A DNA stretch of 20,267 bases from Hypsibius dujardini (GCA_001579985.1 LRSR01011162.1:1-20267); one strand, 5' to 3'. Positions 1 to 9,236 are shown, counted from the first letter of the stretch. The notes: generated by a model not told the origin, from the sequence alone. Numbers and translations are program-made.

Positions 1-570
1 AAATTTGTTCCTTTCAGGGCGGGACATTTTTTGGCTGTCGGCAAAATAGCGGCAATTAAGAGCACCTTTTTTGTCCAAAAAAGTCGTGAAATATGTTCCG
101 AAAAAGGCCCTGAAATGTTTTTCAGGACCTCAGAAAACAGGCTAGGTCCAGACCGCTGCTGGAACCTCATTTGAGCCCAAGGGGGAGTTGCTTCGGTCGT
201 TACCTCCTGGCTTTCATAAAAATATCCGATACCGTATGCTCGCAATTTCAAGAGACACTTTTCTGCCCTACCCGAAAATTTTAACCAACCAGGGCCGTGC
301 CTTTTCAGTGCCGTTCACCAAATTATCACTGTAGGGACAAATATACGGAAAAGCACAACTGTACAATCAATCAATCGAGCTCAACGAGTAAGCTGTACGA
401 TATCAGCCAATCAGAGAAAAGTGAATAAGATTGAACGTTTAATCGACTGCAGAGCCATACGAGGGAGGCGGGGCTTAGCTGTCCCTTGAAATCGCGAGCA
501 AACGGTATATCGGCAGAAGGCCGGATGTCTAAGGGCTTGATTGGTTTTGAAGTGAGAGATAACAAATTTG
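1..570. other. Intergenic, no gene seen
   Basis: I see no convincing gene here. The open frames are short and their amino-acid make-up looks random. A 9-base inverted pair, TTTCAGGGC at 12-20 and GCCCTGAAA at 107-115, lies in a stretch with several partly repeated phrases (AAATTTGTTCC at 1, AAATATGTTCC at 89). It may be the edge of a degraded inverted-repeat element that continues outside the window. Confidence 0.4.
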
Positions 571-574
571 AACT

Positions 575-710
575 ATCGGTCGCTGGACGAAATGTCTCGA
601 AGCAGTTTGTCGGGGTACTATATGTCTGGGTACAAAATGCACCCTTATTCGAATTGAGAGGTACGATATGTTTGGATACCAGTTGTCTAAGTACGAAATT
701 TCGGCCGGCA
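575..710 (+). repeat. Degenerate 15-bp tandem repeat, array 1
   Basis: About seven loosely matching units of 14-16 bases follow each other, with a consensus close to GGTACGAAATGTCT. Clear units are GGACGAAATGTCT, GGTACTATATGTCT, GGGTACAAAATGCAC, GGTACGATATGTTT, GGATACCAGTTGTCT and AAGTACGAAATTTCG. The same repeat recurs inverted at about 4650-4765 and direct at about 5018-5095. In one frame the units read as five-residue steps of the type GYxMS or RYDMF, but frame breaks occur, so this is not called a gene. Confidence 0.65.
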
Positions 711-725
711 CCAAGGTCATTTGAC

Positions 726-731
726 TTTATT
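726..731 (-). terminator. Poly(A) signal for copy 1
   Basis: AATAAA on the minus strand, about 130 bases after the stop codon of copy 1. It is the only canonical hexamer I found in the expected place, but cleavage sites cannot be confirmed from sequence alone. Confidence 0.55.
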
Positions 732-859
732 TATCAACGCGAAGCTGTGACACCCTTATACCATAACCAGGCAGCAGCATGAAAATCGTTCATCTGAACG
801 TCATGTTTGAGTAGGTATTACGTTTTCCCTTTCGGCAGTACTGCAAAATGAGAGACACT

Positions 860-2197
860 TCATACTCGTAGTCCGCGGTTTGGAGCCTGATCTGCCAGTA
901 CGAGTTGATCGTCCTACGAAAACAGACAGATGTCAGTTATTAACCTGGTCAAATTGACTTAAATTTTGTAGAAAAATGTTTTCCAACGACTCACCAGAAG
1001 AACGACGTCCTTGCCCTGGTAGAGACGGAGGTTGGAGTAGTCGGCGAACGACGCCGATTGAGAGCAGTCCACGTTGAAGAAATAATCACAGACTGCAAGA
1101 GAAAAATATTATTTAGCCATTTAGCGTATTTTTATCTGTTAATTTTCTGTTTCTTAAGGATGAGAACTTACTCAGAGTGACCTGGTTGAAGAGCTAAAAT
1201 CAAGTAAAACAGCATGTTAGAATAGTGATACAGCAACGAGTTAAAAAACGGGAACACGATTAAGAGGGATAGAATAGAAAAAGCAAATGGAACGGGGTTA
1301 TTGCGAGGTTTAGAAAGGAGCACAATGAGAAAATAAAAATGAATAAGCAGCGTTACAGCGAACATTTCAGAAAGGAACAAAAAAGGCGGCAACAAAACCA
1401 ACCACTCTTGGAACAAACACATCGCAAAAGTCCGAGCGAGAACATAGTAAGGAATGAGGAACAGAACCATTGACGACAACAACAACACCATAACAATGAT
1501 CCAAGAAAACAAGGAGTAACGCCAGGGAAAGCATGACAGAAGTCAACATTGTGACGACAAACAAATTACAGCAAAGGGCCGAAAAAGGAGCAAACTAATG
1601 CACAAAGGAACAGAAACAATTTTCAACAAGATCAAGATCAGCGTTACAAGATCAGCGTTACAAAGAAGGTTTCGGAAAGGAACAAAGTAAGAAGCAGTAA
1701 GACAGAAAATTGTAAAAACATACGCGTTACTGTGAACACCTGAACAGTGAACAAAATAACGAACAAGGGAACAACACTTCAGAGAATCACAGAAAGAACA
1801 ACCAAGACGGTCTCATGAAGGAACAAATGAAAAACAATATAGAACATAAGAATGGACGACTTACAGTGGCGTTGGGGCAGAGGTAGCTAGTCAGCAGTCC
1901 GTTGACATCGCAACGATCGAAGACTTGGCACTTGGAAGCCGCAGACGCATCAGCATAGAACCCAGGCTTAGCGGGGTTGCACTGGATGGAGCGTGGACTG
2001 GGAATGACTGCCAGGTTGGGGTAGTCCTTGCCGGCCACTGAGTTGGGGAGGAGTGCCTGGATCTGTTCGGCGGTGAGAGCACCCTTTCCTCGGAGTTTGG
2101 CCAGGGCATCCCACACCTTGGGCTGCTGGTCACCGTTGACGGCGCCACCGACGGCCACACCGATCACGACAGCAAAGACGATGAGAGAGGCCTGCAT
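860..2197 (-). CDS. Secreted CBM14 chitin-binding protein, copy 1
   Basis: Four coding exons on the minus strand: 2197-1865, 1193-1172 (22 nt), 1092-995 and 913-860. All introns are GT-AG, in phases 0, 1 and 0, and the product is 168 residues. Residues 1 to about 17 form a signal peptide. Residues 23-70 form a conserved segment with PKVWDALAKLRGK and ALTAEQIQ. The chitin-binding type-2 domain has cysteines at 73, 90, 96, 107, 120 and 128 (spacing 16-5-10-12-7), inside the peritrophin-A consensus. Family knowledge implies extracellular chitin binding, with no enzymatic activity. The aromatic run after cysteine 5 is DYFF where copies 3 and 4 have DWFF. The final exon is longer than in the other four-exon copies and adds a divergent tail ending GLRV. 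It is the only cluster member on the minus strand. Intron 1 is 671 bases and repeat-rich. Confidence 0.88.
1194..1864 (-). repeat. Intron 1 of copy 1, degenerate GAACA/CGTTAC-rich repeat
   Basis: This 671-base intron is far longer than its 122-base counterpart in copy 3. On the plus strand it is built from loosely repeated words such as GGAACAAA and GCGTTACA. AAGATCAGCGTTAC occurs twice in tandem near 1640-1663, and CAGCGTTACA plus GAAAGGAACAAA recur together near 1350 and 1660. The purine-rich bias creates a long hydrophobic open frame on the minus strand, which I do not regard as a gene. Confidence 0.6.
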
Positions 2198-2283
2198 GGT
2201 ATAGTGGTGGGTTGTTAGTCGAGAAGGACAGTTAAAGTAAAAGACTAGAAGATAGGAATGTTTTTCGCATCAAAAAAGTATCC

Positions 2284-2291
2284 TTTTTATA
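2284..2291 (-). promoter_or_regulatory. TATA box of copy 1
   Basis: TATAAAAA on the minus strand, with its first base 94 bases before the ATG at 2197. Copies 3, 4 and 5 have a similar box at 87-93 bases. The leader ends in CACCACTATACC just before the ATG, close to the leader end in copies 3 and 4. Confidence 0.75.
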
Positions 2292-2387
2292 TACCGCTAC
2301 ACAACTCTCTTGAAGTCTCAAGGTTAAAAAGATCGGGTCTTATGTAATTTGATGCATGCCTGGACCCAAGAGAATGGGTATAGGTCC

Positions 2388-2572
2388 AGGGGCTCGTTTA
2401 GGGTTCTTACAAGTTAGACCTATGGCCCTCAATGGCAATGCGAGGGGACGGGCTAGGGGACAAAATACTTGTCATTCGAAAGAATGTCGTCCCCCCCCCC
2501 CACCACCACTGGCCCTACCATGAAGGGTCCTGGTTCCGACTTGTAATATAATTGAACCCTAAACGAGCCCCT
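2388..2572. mobile_element. Small inverted-repeat element (MITE-like), family A
   Basis: The left end begins AGGGGCTCGTTTAGGGTTC. The right end is its reverse complement with an insertion of about 8 bases, followed on both sides by an ACAAGT or CAAGTCGGAACCAGG phrase. The two arms pair over most of the 185 bases, with an 11-C run at 2491-2501 near the centre. The right arm, read in reverse, closely matches the left arm of the larger element at 6413-6938, so the two belong to one family. I see no clear target-site duplication and no coding capacity. The element lies about 100 bases upstream of the copy 1 TATA box. Confidence 0.65.
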
Positions 2573-2599
2573 ATTTGTGTCGGATCATGCCGGTGACTT

Positions 2600-4265
2600 G
2601 AGGCGCGGCTGACTTTTTTACGGCTTAATTATGATACCATTGTTATGTCGACGACTTTTGCTGATGCCGGTTGAGAGAGGGGCCTGTCTCTGAGCGGCGG
2701 GCCTGGTTAGCGGACAGACAGACAGACAGACAAGAAAGCAAGTCATGATTTAAATTAAACGGAAGGTGCGGGGAAACCCTTATTGTGTAGACGTTTTGTC
2801 TGGAAAAATACATTTTTGATAGGTTAAGTGATGCCCTTGAAAGTTGAGAGAGAAAGAGAGAGAGAAAGACAGAGAGGTCTAGTGCCTCTCGGTTATGGCG
2901 AGAGCCATAGGCAAAACAGCTGCAGTGGACCCTGAACCGTTACGGCCCCCGGAACATAAACTTCGTAACAGAAAACAGCCTTTATTCATACTGTATCGAT
3001 CACCATTCGCTGTGCGCGTGGCTCAGTTTTTTTCGGAGGAATTTTGCGTCTGACATGAGCGTGTCATATAGCTAATTGCCATTAGCATTCACTTTCAGGG
3101 TCATTCGAAGTTTACATTCGTTCAATTTTGTGTTGTTTGTCCACCTATATCGTCCCTTTATTGAACATCCATTGAACATTTTTGATCCCTCCAATATAAT
3201 CTTAATGACGTGGCACGCCCATCAACCATTTCGCAATGCCACTCGCATGGGAATCACGGCGTAAATCGATGCTTTACGACTGACTTTACGACTATGCCTG
3301 GCCAATTAAAAGCACATAAAGTAAATTATACTATATTACATAACAAGGATGCCTGGAAATCCAAAGCAAGCAATGTCTTGTTAACAATAATTTAGCGGTA
3401 AAAATTGCTTTATTATTTTGAGTTATATCATAGTTAATGGAGATGTATTTTTAAAAAGCGGGAGTTTGGACTTTTTCACAGACATTTAAGTTTTAATTTC
3501 TGTGCATTTGTCTGAAAGGTATTAAGGAACTAGAGGCTGACGGCCCGTGCAAGGGATTGTTCGACAAATAAGCTGCTAACGTCCACTTTAGTAAAATGGC
3601 CAAAGCGTATAGGTTTACACAGCTGGCCACAAGAAATTCAGAGGCCCAATGAGCAAAATGAGTTGGGCAAAAAGCGACCACGATGAAAATGTTTTTCATT
3701 TTAATTTGACGAGACTTGTGAGAAAAATTTCAATCCATCGCTTTTTTTTTCTTATCTAGTGCTGTGCCCCTAATAAAGTCTATGAGAATGTTTTGTTTAA
3801 AGGATTTATGAGAATGTTAAATTTGTCACTAACATTATTCGAAAAAACTGGGTATATGCAATGCACGTTGAATTCGTATCATTCCTTTTTGCCTAATGAA
3901 ACATAAAATTAAACTTGGTCGCTCAAATGACTAATTAGTAAGTACATTTAATTTTCGTTCAATATATATTTTCCCAGTTAGCATTTACAGTGTGACTTCT
4001 CGGAATTTGATGTTTTATCGGTATTTCAAAAACTTGTCTCACGCAAATTAATCAGATTTAGGTGGCAATCTTTGCTAGCTTTGTCGTACCGGTAGCTTTG
4101 CTTCAAAGTCCGACAATTAATTGCTAGGTACAATCCACAGTTTGATCAATTTATGACCAAAAGTTCTACCTAAACTTATGATTTACAGAGTTTTGGGAAG
4201 AAAAATTGGCTTAGAAATGCCTAAATCAAATAAAAAACAAATCAATGAATTTTAAATGAAAAGCG
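2600..4265. other. Intergenic, simple repeats only
   Basis: No gene is supported. There is a (GACA)5 run at 2713-2732 and a GA-rich tract at about 2845-2877. From 3300 to 4265 the sequence is AT-rich with T and A runs. The open frames here are short and without recognisable domains. Confidence 0.5.
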
Positions 4266-4269
4266 GACA

Positions 4270-4358
4270 TTTATTTTATTTTATTTTATTTTATTTTATT
4301 TTATTTTATTTTATTTTATTTTATTTTATTTTATTTTATTTTATTTTATTTTATTTTA
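4270..4358 (+). repeat. (TTTTA)n microsatellite
   Basis: About 18 near-perfect copies of the pentanucleotide TTTTA, spanning 89 bases without interruption. Its purity suggests it is young or still changing in length. Confidence 0.95.
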
Positions 4359-4649
4359 CATTTGATGCCATCCCTAGTCAGAAGGGAGAGCGCCTAGTAA
4401 GGGGCAATGGAATTGTGCGTCTAACGTATGTGTGATCTGTGGTGCCTCTTGTTGCTTGCACAGCCTGAGACCTGACTTACTAGCAATTCAGTTCTTCGTC
4501 GGCGTTTGAGATGAATAAATGGCCGTAAAATGAATAGCCGTCATAAATGAATAACCAACTAAGAAGTATTCCCATACCTAAATTTTTTCATAGCACGAAA
4601 ACTATTTGCTCTAACGTATAGACGCTAATATCCTAACGATCGAAGGGCA

Positions 4650-4765
4650 CTCTGGAATTTCGTACCCCGACAACCTGTATATGGACATATCGTACCTTTG
4701 AATTCTTACCTGGGTACATTTCGTGCCCAAACATTTGGTATCCCGACAATTTGTCCTTAGAGACA
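4650..4765 (-). repeat. Degenerate 15-bp tandem repeat, array 2 (inverted)
   Basis: On the minus strand this reads GGGATACCAAATGTTT, GGGCACGAAATGTACC, then AGGTACGATATGTCC and GGGGTACGAAATTCC. It matches array 1 (575-710) unit for unit over roughly 90 bases. It faces array 3 (5018-5095) about 250 bases away, so the pair could form a stem. Confidence 0.6.
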
Positions 4766-5017
4766 AACCGTATCATGGGAAAATTCATATAGACATTCGT
4801 TTCTCTGTTCTCAAAACAAAGCAAGGTCATCCAAGTCCGGTATTCTTAGAACAGACCCCAAACATTTTTACTTTTTTAAACGTACATCGAACCTGACTCT
4901 GTTCGGAATACCAGAAAACATCATACACTCAATTTGTTCAGCCGACTGTCCCTAAAAGCTTATGAGTAAACAAGGCTTTTGCAAGTAGGTCTTTGGTACA
5001 GGATTACTTTTGTTCAG

Positions 5018-5095
5018 TGGTACGAAATGTCTATGATTCTGAATTGTCTCGGTACGAATTATCTGGATACTACCTGCGTGGATACGATCTGTCCG
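5018..5095 (+). repeat. Degenerate 15-bp tandem repeat, array 3
   Basis: Five consecutive units of about 15 bases: GTGGTACGAAATGTCT, ATGATTCTGAATTGTCT, CGGTACGAATTATCT, GGATACTACCTGCGT and GGATACGATCTGTCC. In one frame they read as five-residue steps (DSELS, RYELS, GYYLR, GYDLS). It is the same family as the arrays at 575-710 and 4650-4765. Confidence 0.65.
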
Positions 5096-5253
5096 TGCAA
5101 AGCACGAAATCAATACATCCAATTGGTTTTGATTATGCTGAAGCCAAAGGGGTCGTCCGGCACACCCTTTACAGGCGCGTCAATCAGGCTGGCTAACTGT
5201 ACCAGGTGCCTAAAGTTATGCGAAACGGCCATACTCGGATATGTTCGAACGCA

Positions 5254-5261
5254 AATAAAAG
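5254..5261 (+). promoter_or_regulatory. Decayed TATA box of copy 2
   Basis: AATAAAAG lies 98 bases before the ATG, where the intact copies have TATAAAAA or TATAAAAG at 87-94 bases. The leading T is replaced by A. This fits a dying promoter, but it could be chance in AT-rich DNA. Confidence 0.4.
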
Positions 5262-5351
5262 AAGGGGAACAAAAATATACTTCATTTACCCGTTCATCAT
5301 TTTGATATAAGTCCTTTCTCAGCTTTTCCGCATCTCCCGCCCAACACCACC

Positions 5352-6089
5352 ATGCAGGCATTGCTCGTCGTCCCCTCTGCAGTCCTTGGAGTTGCCCTCA
5401 CAGGTAAAGGTAACCAGGTCCCCAAGGTGTGGGACGCCCTGGCCAAACTCCGAGGAAATGAAGCCCCTCATTGAGGAGCAAATCCAGGCACTCCTCCCCA
5501 ACGCAGTGGCCGAAAAAAACTACCCTGACAATTGAGGTATCCCGGCCTATCCAATCACCTGCAACCCAGCCAAGCCTGGTTTCTTCCCCGATACCTCCAA
5601 GTGTCAGCACTTCGACCCGGTGTAACGTTAACAGATAACTGACCAGCTATCTGCCCCAAATTGAGCGTAATTTATCACATATTTTGTCTGTTTGTCTATC
5701 TGTGCGACTTTGCCTTGATCTATGTGAATATTGTTGATTTTCCAACGAAAGCTTATCTCATTCGTTTTTCTTCTTTTATAGGTGTTCAACCAGATCACTC
5801 TGGGTAAGTTCCTTCTCTTTATGAATAAAGATGCGTCTCCTCTAGAGCAACAAAAATAATTAATACAAATTCGTCTTGCAGTCTGCGAATGGTTCTTCAA
5901 CGTCGACTGTTTGCAGTCCGCTACATTTGCTGATTATAACAACAGCCGCGTCACCAAGGCAAGGACGTCGTTCTTCTGGTGCGTTATAGTAAACAACCCC
6001 CTATAATTGTTTTGCAGTTATTTTTCCATCTATTTTTCTAAGTATGGTATAATTTTGGTTCGCAGGATGACCAGCTCGTCATTTACTAA
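5352..6089 (+). pseudogene. CBM14 chitin-binding gene, copy 2 (pseudogene)
   Basis: The family start MQALLV is present. Recognisable exons map to 5352-5666, 5782-5803 (22 nt), 5882-5978 and 6066-6089. The reading frame is broken repeatedly. A one-base insertion shifts the frame just after the LAKLRG motif. A TGA then follows PDN, another frameshift sits in the region of cysteine 3, and two bases are lost near cysteine 4. Exon 3 has lost one base after NSR (97 instead of 98 nt). The first donor is weakened to GTAATT, while the other splice borders look usable and exon 4 (DDQLVIY, stop) is intact. The 3' part of intron 1 and all of intron 2 are nearly identical to those of copy 4, so copies 2 and 4 are the closest pair. 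A translated truncated product of about 40 residues without the domain is possible but unlikely to function. Confidence 0.88.
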
Positions 6090-6146
6090 AACTCAGGCTC
6101 GCGCGTGAGATGTTGCGGAGTCTATTTATACGAACAACTACAGCAC

Positions 6147-6152
6147 ATTAAA
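6147..6152 (+). terminator. Poly(A) signal remnant of copy 2
   Basis: ATTAAA about 58 bases after the last stop codon of the pseudogene. An AATAAA at 6318-6323 is an alternative. Neither is confirmed. Confidence 0.35.
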
Positions 6153-6412
6153 TACAATTTTTTTCATCTACAATTTCAATTTCTCTTAACGGGATTGCCC
6201 ACAGTTGTACAATTGCGTGATCACTGACGACTTTCTTGACAATATCTCATCTGTATCTTGCAGTCCGTTATACTCAACGCAGCATTGAGATTCATCCCAA
6301 TAGGTTGCGCACAATCAAATAAAAAATGAAGTCGCGGAACAACATTGATCAATCTTTGTGCTAGACCCATATTCTCTGGGGACCCTTAGCTATTCGGGCT
6401 AGGTTACTAGCA

Positions 6413-6938
6413 TGGCCTCGTTTAGGGTCCTCACAAGTCGGAACCAGGACCCCTCATGGTAGGTCCAGGGGGTGGGCAAAGAGACAAAAATTTTATTTTT
6501 TTCAAGACTGAACCTAAAATTCGGCCTATGATCATTTTGAAACTTGTGAGGGTGTGGGGGTCTAATTTCGAATAGTCCCCTGAGATTTCAGAACATTTTC
6601 ACAATTCGAAATTTCAGTTTTTTTATTAAATGCAGGTTTTTCCTCTTTAATTCAGTTTTTTGGAGTCAAATATAGCTCCCCAATGAATGCAAATGGGAGG
6701 TTGGAGACATTCAAGAGTAGTAAAGTTTGATAGAAAAACTATTGCTCTGAGTACTTTGCGAAATCCCGGGGGCCTGGAAATTAGAATCCCACAATCTCAC
6801 AAGTTTCAAAACGGTCATGCACAAAATGCCGAGTTTTAGGTTCAATCTTCAAAACAATGCATTTCGCCACTTTGCCCACCCCCTACCCTACTACGCGAGG
6901 TCCTTCTTCCGACTTGCAAGGACCCTACGCGAGTCCCT
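6413..6938. mobile_element. Foldback/MITE-like element with long inverted repeats
   Basis: The left arm (6413 to about 6595) and right arm (about 6760-6938) are inverted copies. Matching landmarks on both are GTAGGGTCC/GTTTAGGGTCC, ACAAGTCGGAA or GCAAGTCGGAA, AGGGGGTGGGCAAAG, GAACCTAAAA(T/C)TCGGC, TTTTGAAACTTGTGAG and TCTAATTTC. The terminal part matches the 185-base element at 2388-2572. There is no open frame resembling a transposase, so it is non-autonomous. No target-site duplication was found. It lies about 320 bases downstream of the pseudogene. Confidence 0.75.
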
Positions 6939-6939
6939 G

Positions 6940-7280
6940 GTTACGAGTAGATATTTCAACGTACCCTATTTTTAGTGGGGTCTTCCTGTTCATCTCATTT
7001 GCCGGTCTCATCTCATTTGTGATTAGCGGAACGCGTTGCCGAAGATGAACGTCTGAAAGCTTTAGGGACTGGCTCTCAATAAACGATAAAATGTGTTTGT
7101 TCTCAGTGCTAGTTTGAAATACCTCAACTTAAGGCATCAATTGACTGAGCTTCTCGATCTTTCCATCGATCGCATCGATTGCTAATTATTGTTATTATCG
7201 GACAAATATAAACTCGTTATTGACTTTGTTCCTAAAAAAGATATTGAATCTGATCATCCGCTTCCCTCTCCTATGTGTAA
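6940..7280. other. Intergenic, nothing recognised
   Basis: No gene or repeat is supported apart from a short self-complementary phrase, ATCGATCGCATCGAT, near 7165-7180. Confidence 0.4.
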
Positions 7281-7284
7281 CACA

Positions 7285-7443
7285 TGTACAGCTGCGTTTG
7301 CAACAGCTTCCGGCGATAAGTCGGACACCCTTTTTTGGTCTTAACATGGACCACCTCCTACGCTATTCATTGAACGGTCTACTTTCAACCAGAAAAGGGT
7401 GGCCCGACTTATCGCCGGAAGCTGTTACAAACGCATCTGTACA
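7285..7443. mobile_element. MITE-like element with about 55-bp inverted repeats
   Basis: The left arm 7285-7339 and right arm 7388-7443 are near-identical inverted repeats starting TGTACAGMTGCGTTTG and containing CAACAGCTTCCGGCGATAAG (one base differs). They are separated by about 48 bases. The tetramer CACA flanks both ends directly and could be a 4-base target-site duplication, but it is short and part of a CA-rich context. There is no coding capacity. It is unrelated in sequence to the 6413 element. Confidence 0.75.
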
Positions 7444-7449
7444 CACAAA

Positions 7450-8175
7450 GCTTTAAAGTGTGCGACATCAGCTCGGTGAGGGGTGAACAAAACGCCCACA
7501 TGTTGCTTCACCTCATTTAATGGAGCGAAATTCCAATTTGGAGATTCCCTAAAAATACTGTGTATCTATGAAATGTTAGTCCCATAATGTAAAGGAGATT
7601 GGCCAATTGTCGTACAGATGCATGGAGGCAAGAAATAAGGAGTTATGGGGCGTTAGGGGTAGGGAAGGCAAAAGTAAACTTAACTAAAACAATACTGAAT
7701 GTTAACTAAAACTTTCACTTAGAAACTTCTTGGTATTAGTTTTTCCAGTTAACTAAACGAATAAACTAAAGTTTTGTTATTAATTATTTAAGTGGAGAAA
7801 AGCTGAAAAAAAAGATTTGAACGTTGAATTCTCAATATTAAATAAAATCTCAGTTGGACTGCCTCTCTCTCTACTTCGGAAATGCCAGTTTGCTTGTCTC
7901 GCTCAAGGCCACGCAGTGTTCACCTTGGGCGTCCATTGATTCACGAGAAAGTGCGCTCCACTTGTAACAGCGGGGTGGTCGATCAATTACAGAATATACA
8001 GCCGAAGTATAATAAAAGCATTTCCGATAAAGTGTCCCCCACAGGTTAGAATCTTGACTTGTGTGTCTGAGTGATTTTCGAACGCGAAGATTGATGATCC
8101 CGGCGCGGCTTTGTCACTGACACACACATTCAACAGTCAGACGGTCGTCGTGCTCGGACCACGAGAGAACGTCTG
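7450..8175. other. Intergenic upstream of copy 3
   Basis: No gene is supported. There is an AT-rich stretch at 7680-7850 with repeated TTAACTAAA phrases (near 7680, 7700 and 7748). The rest is unique sequence that may hold distal control elements of copy 3. Confidence 0.4.
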
Positions 8176-8196
8176 TCCAGTTACATAATCTAATTA
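8176..8196 (+). promoter_or_regulatory. Upstream element shared with copy 4
   Basis: GTCCAGTTACATAATCTAATT, written as GTCCAGTTAC plus ATAATCTAATT, differs by one base from 14337-14357 upstream of copy 4. Its start lies 191 bases before the TATA box here and 188 bases before it in copy 4. The surrounding sequence is much less alike, which points to selection or a recent shared origin. The factor that might bind is unknown. Confidence 0.5.
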
Positions 8197-8366
8197 AGCC
8201 CAAAGTACCGTCCGACCGAACTCTCGCGAGCAGCACTCACATAATTCTCATTTCCGGAGCATAATTTTATGCCTGCCTCTCAGGCAATAATCAATTTTAC
8301 AGTTACGCAAAGTTACCCTTCGATGTACATAACAGAACCAAGAGACTTCCGACGCTCATCGCGATA

Positions 8367-8374
8367 TATAAAAA
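8367..8374 (+). promoter_or_regulatory. TATA box of copy 3
   Basis: TATAAAAA within TATATAAAAA, 93 bases before the ATG. A TCAGCA at about 8395 could be an initiator at the expected distance of about 30 bases. The leader ends CCACCACTACC directly before the ATG at 8460, the same as in copy 4. Confidence 0.8.
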
Positions 8375-8459
8375 GTCAACCTCCGCCCGGCTAATCAGCA
8401 CAATAACTTTTTTCATCCTTTCTTCTTCTCCCCGTCAAAACACCCCAACCACCACTACC

Positions 8460-9236
8460 ATGCAGGCCTCTCTCATCGTCCTCGCCGCCGTCCTCGGTGT
8501 GGCCCTCGCTGCCGGCAACGGTGACCAGGTCCCCAAGGTATGGGACGCCCTCGCCAAGCTCCGCGGAAAGGGTGCCCTCACTGCTGAGCAGATCCAGTCC
8601 ATCTACCCCAACGCCGTCGCCGGAAAGGACTACCCCGACAACCAGGCCATCCCCAGCCCTCGTCCCATCACCTGCAACCCCGCCAAGCCTGGTTTCTATG
8701 CTGATACCTCCGCCTCCTCCAAGTGCCAGCTCTTCGACCGATGCGACGTCAACGGCCAACTGACCAGCTACATCTGCCCCAAATTGAGCGTGAGTTCAGA
8801 CATTGTTTTACCTGTCGGTCTGTGCGTGTACAGTCTTGCCTGAATTGTTGGGATCTTATCTTCCTCCATGAAGAGGCTTTAATCGTTTTCCCTTTTTTTC
8901 TTGTATATTAGGTCTTCAACCAGATCACTCTGAGTAAGTTCATTGTCTTGGGAAAGCAGTTGTTATAATTCTTCTTCATCGATGATTAACATTTATATTT
9001 TTGTTTGCAGTCTGCGACTGGTTCTTCAACGTTGACTGCTCGCAGGCCGCTCAATTCGCGGATTACTCCAACAGCCGTCTGTACCAGGGCAAGGACGTCG
9101 TCCTTTTGGTATTAAACTTGAGCATACTATTTTTCTGCTGGGCCCATGAGACGGGCTAAAGTTTCCTTAATAATCTTACGCTTATACGTGTGTATTTTGT
9201 GTGCAGGACAACCAAGACACCATCGCTCGCAAGTAA
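8460..9236 (+). CDS. Secreted CBM14 chitin-binding protein, copy 3
   Basis: Four coding exons: 8460-8789, 8912-8933 (22 nt), 9011-9108 and 9207-9236. All introns are GT-AG (GTGAGT, GTAAGT, GTATTA donors), and the product is 159 residues. Signal peptide 1 to about 18. The conserved segment with PKVWDALAKLRGK and ALTAEQIQ follows. The domain cysteines are at 72, 89, 95, 106, 119 and 127 with the family spacing 16-5-10-12-7. The motifs PGFYAD, FDRCDVNG, SYICP, FNQITLICDWFFNVDC and DYSNSRLYQGKDV are all intact. The last exon reads DNQDTIARK and has diverged from DDQLVIV in copy 4. Codons strongly favour C or G in the third position, unlike the AT-rich flanks, which suggests a well-expressed gene. 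The start is set by the TATA distance and the shared leader. It has the most compact introns of the intact copies (122, 77 and 98 bases). The likely role is chitin binding in an extracellular matrix. Confidence 0.93.

Noticed and set aside
1168-1512. 114-residue hydrophobic open frame on the minus strand, resembling a membrane protein
   Set aside because: It lies in intron 1 of copy 1 and runs into the 22-nt exon in the wrong frame. The hydrophobicity comes from the purine-rich repeat on the plus strand.
3010-3060. tRNA-like A-box phrase TGGCTCAGT
   Set aside because: No matching B box (GGTTCGANTCC) and no cloverleaf downstream.
8391-8759. Long Gly/Val/Asp-rich open frames on the strand opposite copy 3, and similarly opposite copies 4 and 5
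   Set aside because: They are mirror frames of GC-rich coding exons with strong codon bias. They recur opposite each copy for that reason and have no independent signals.
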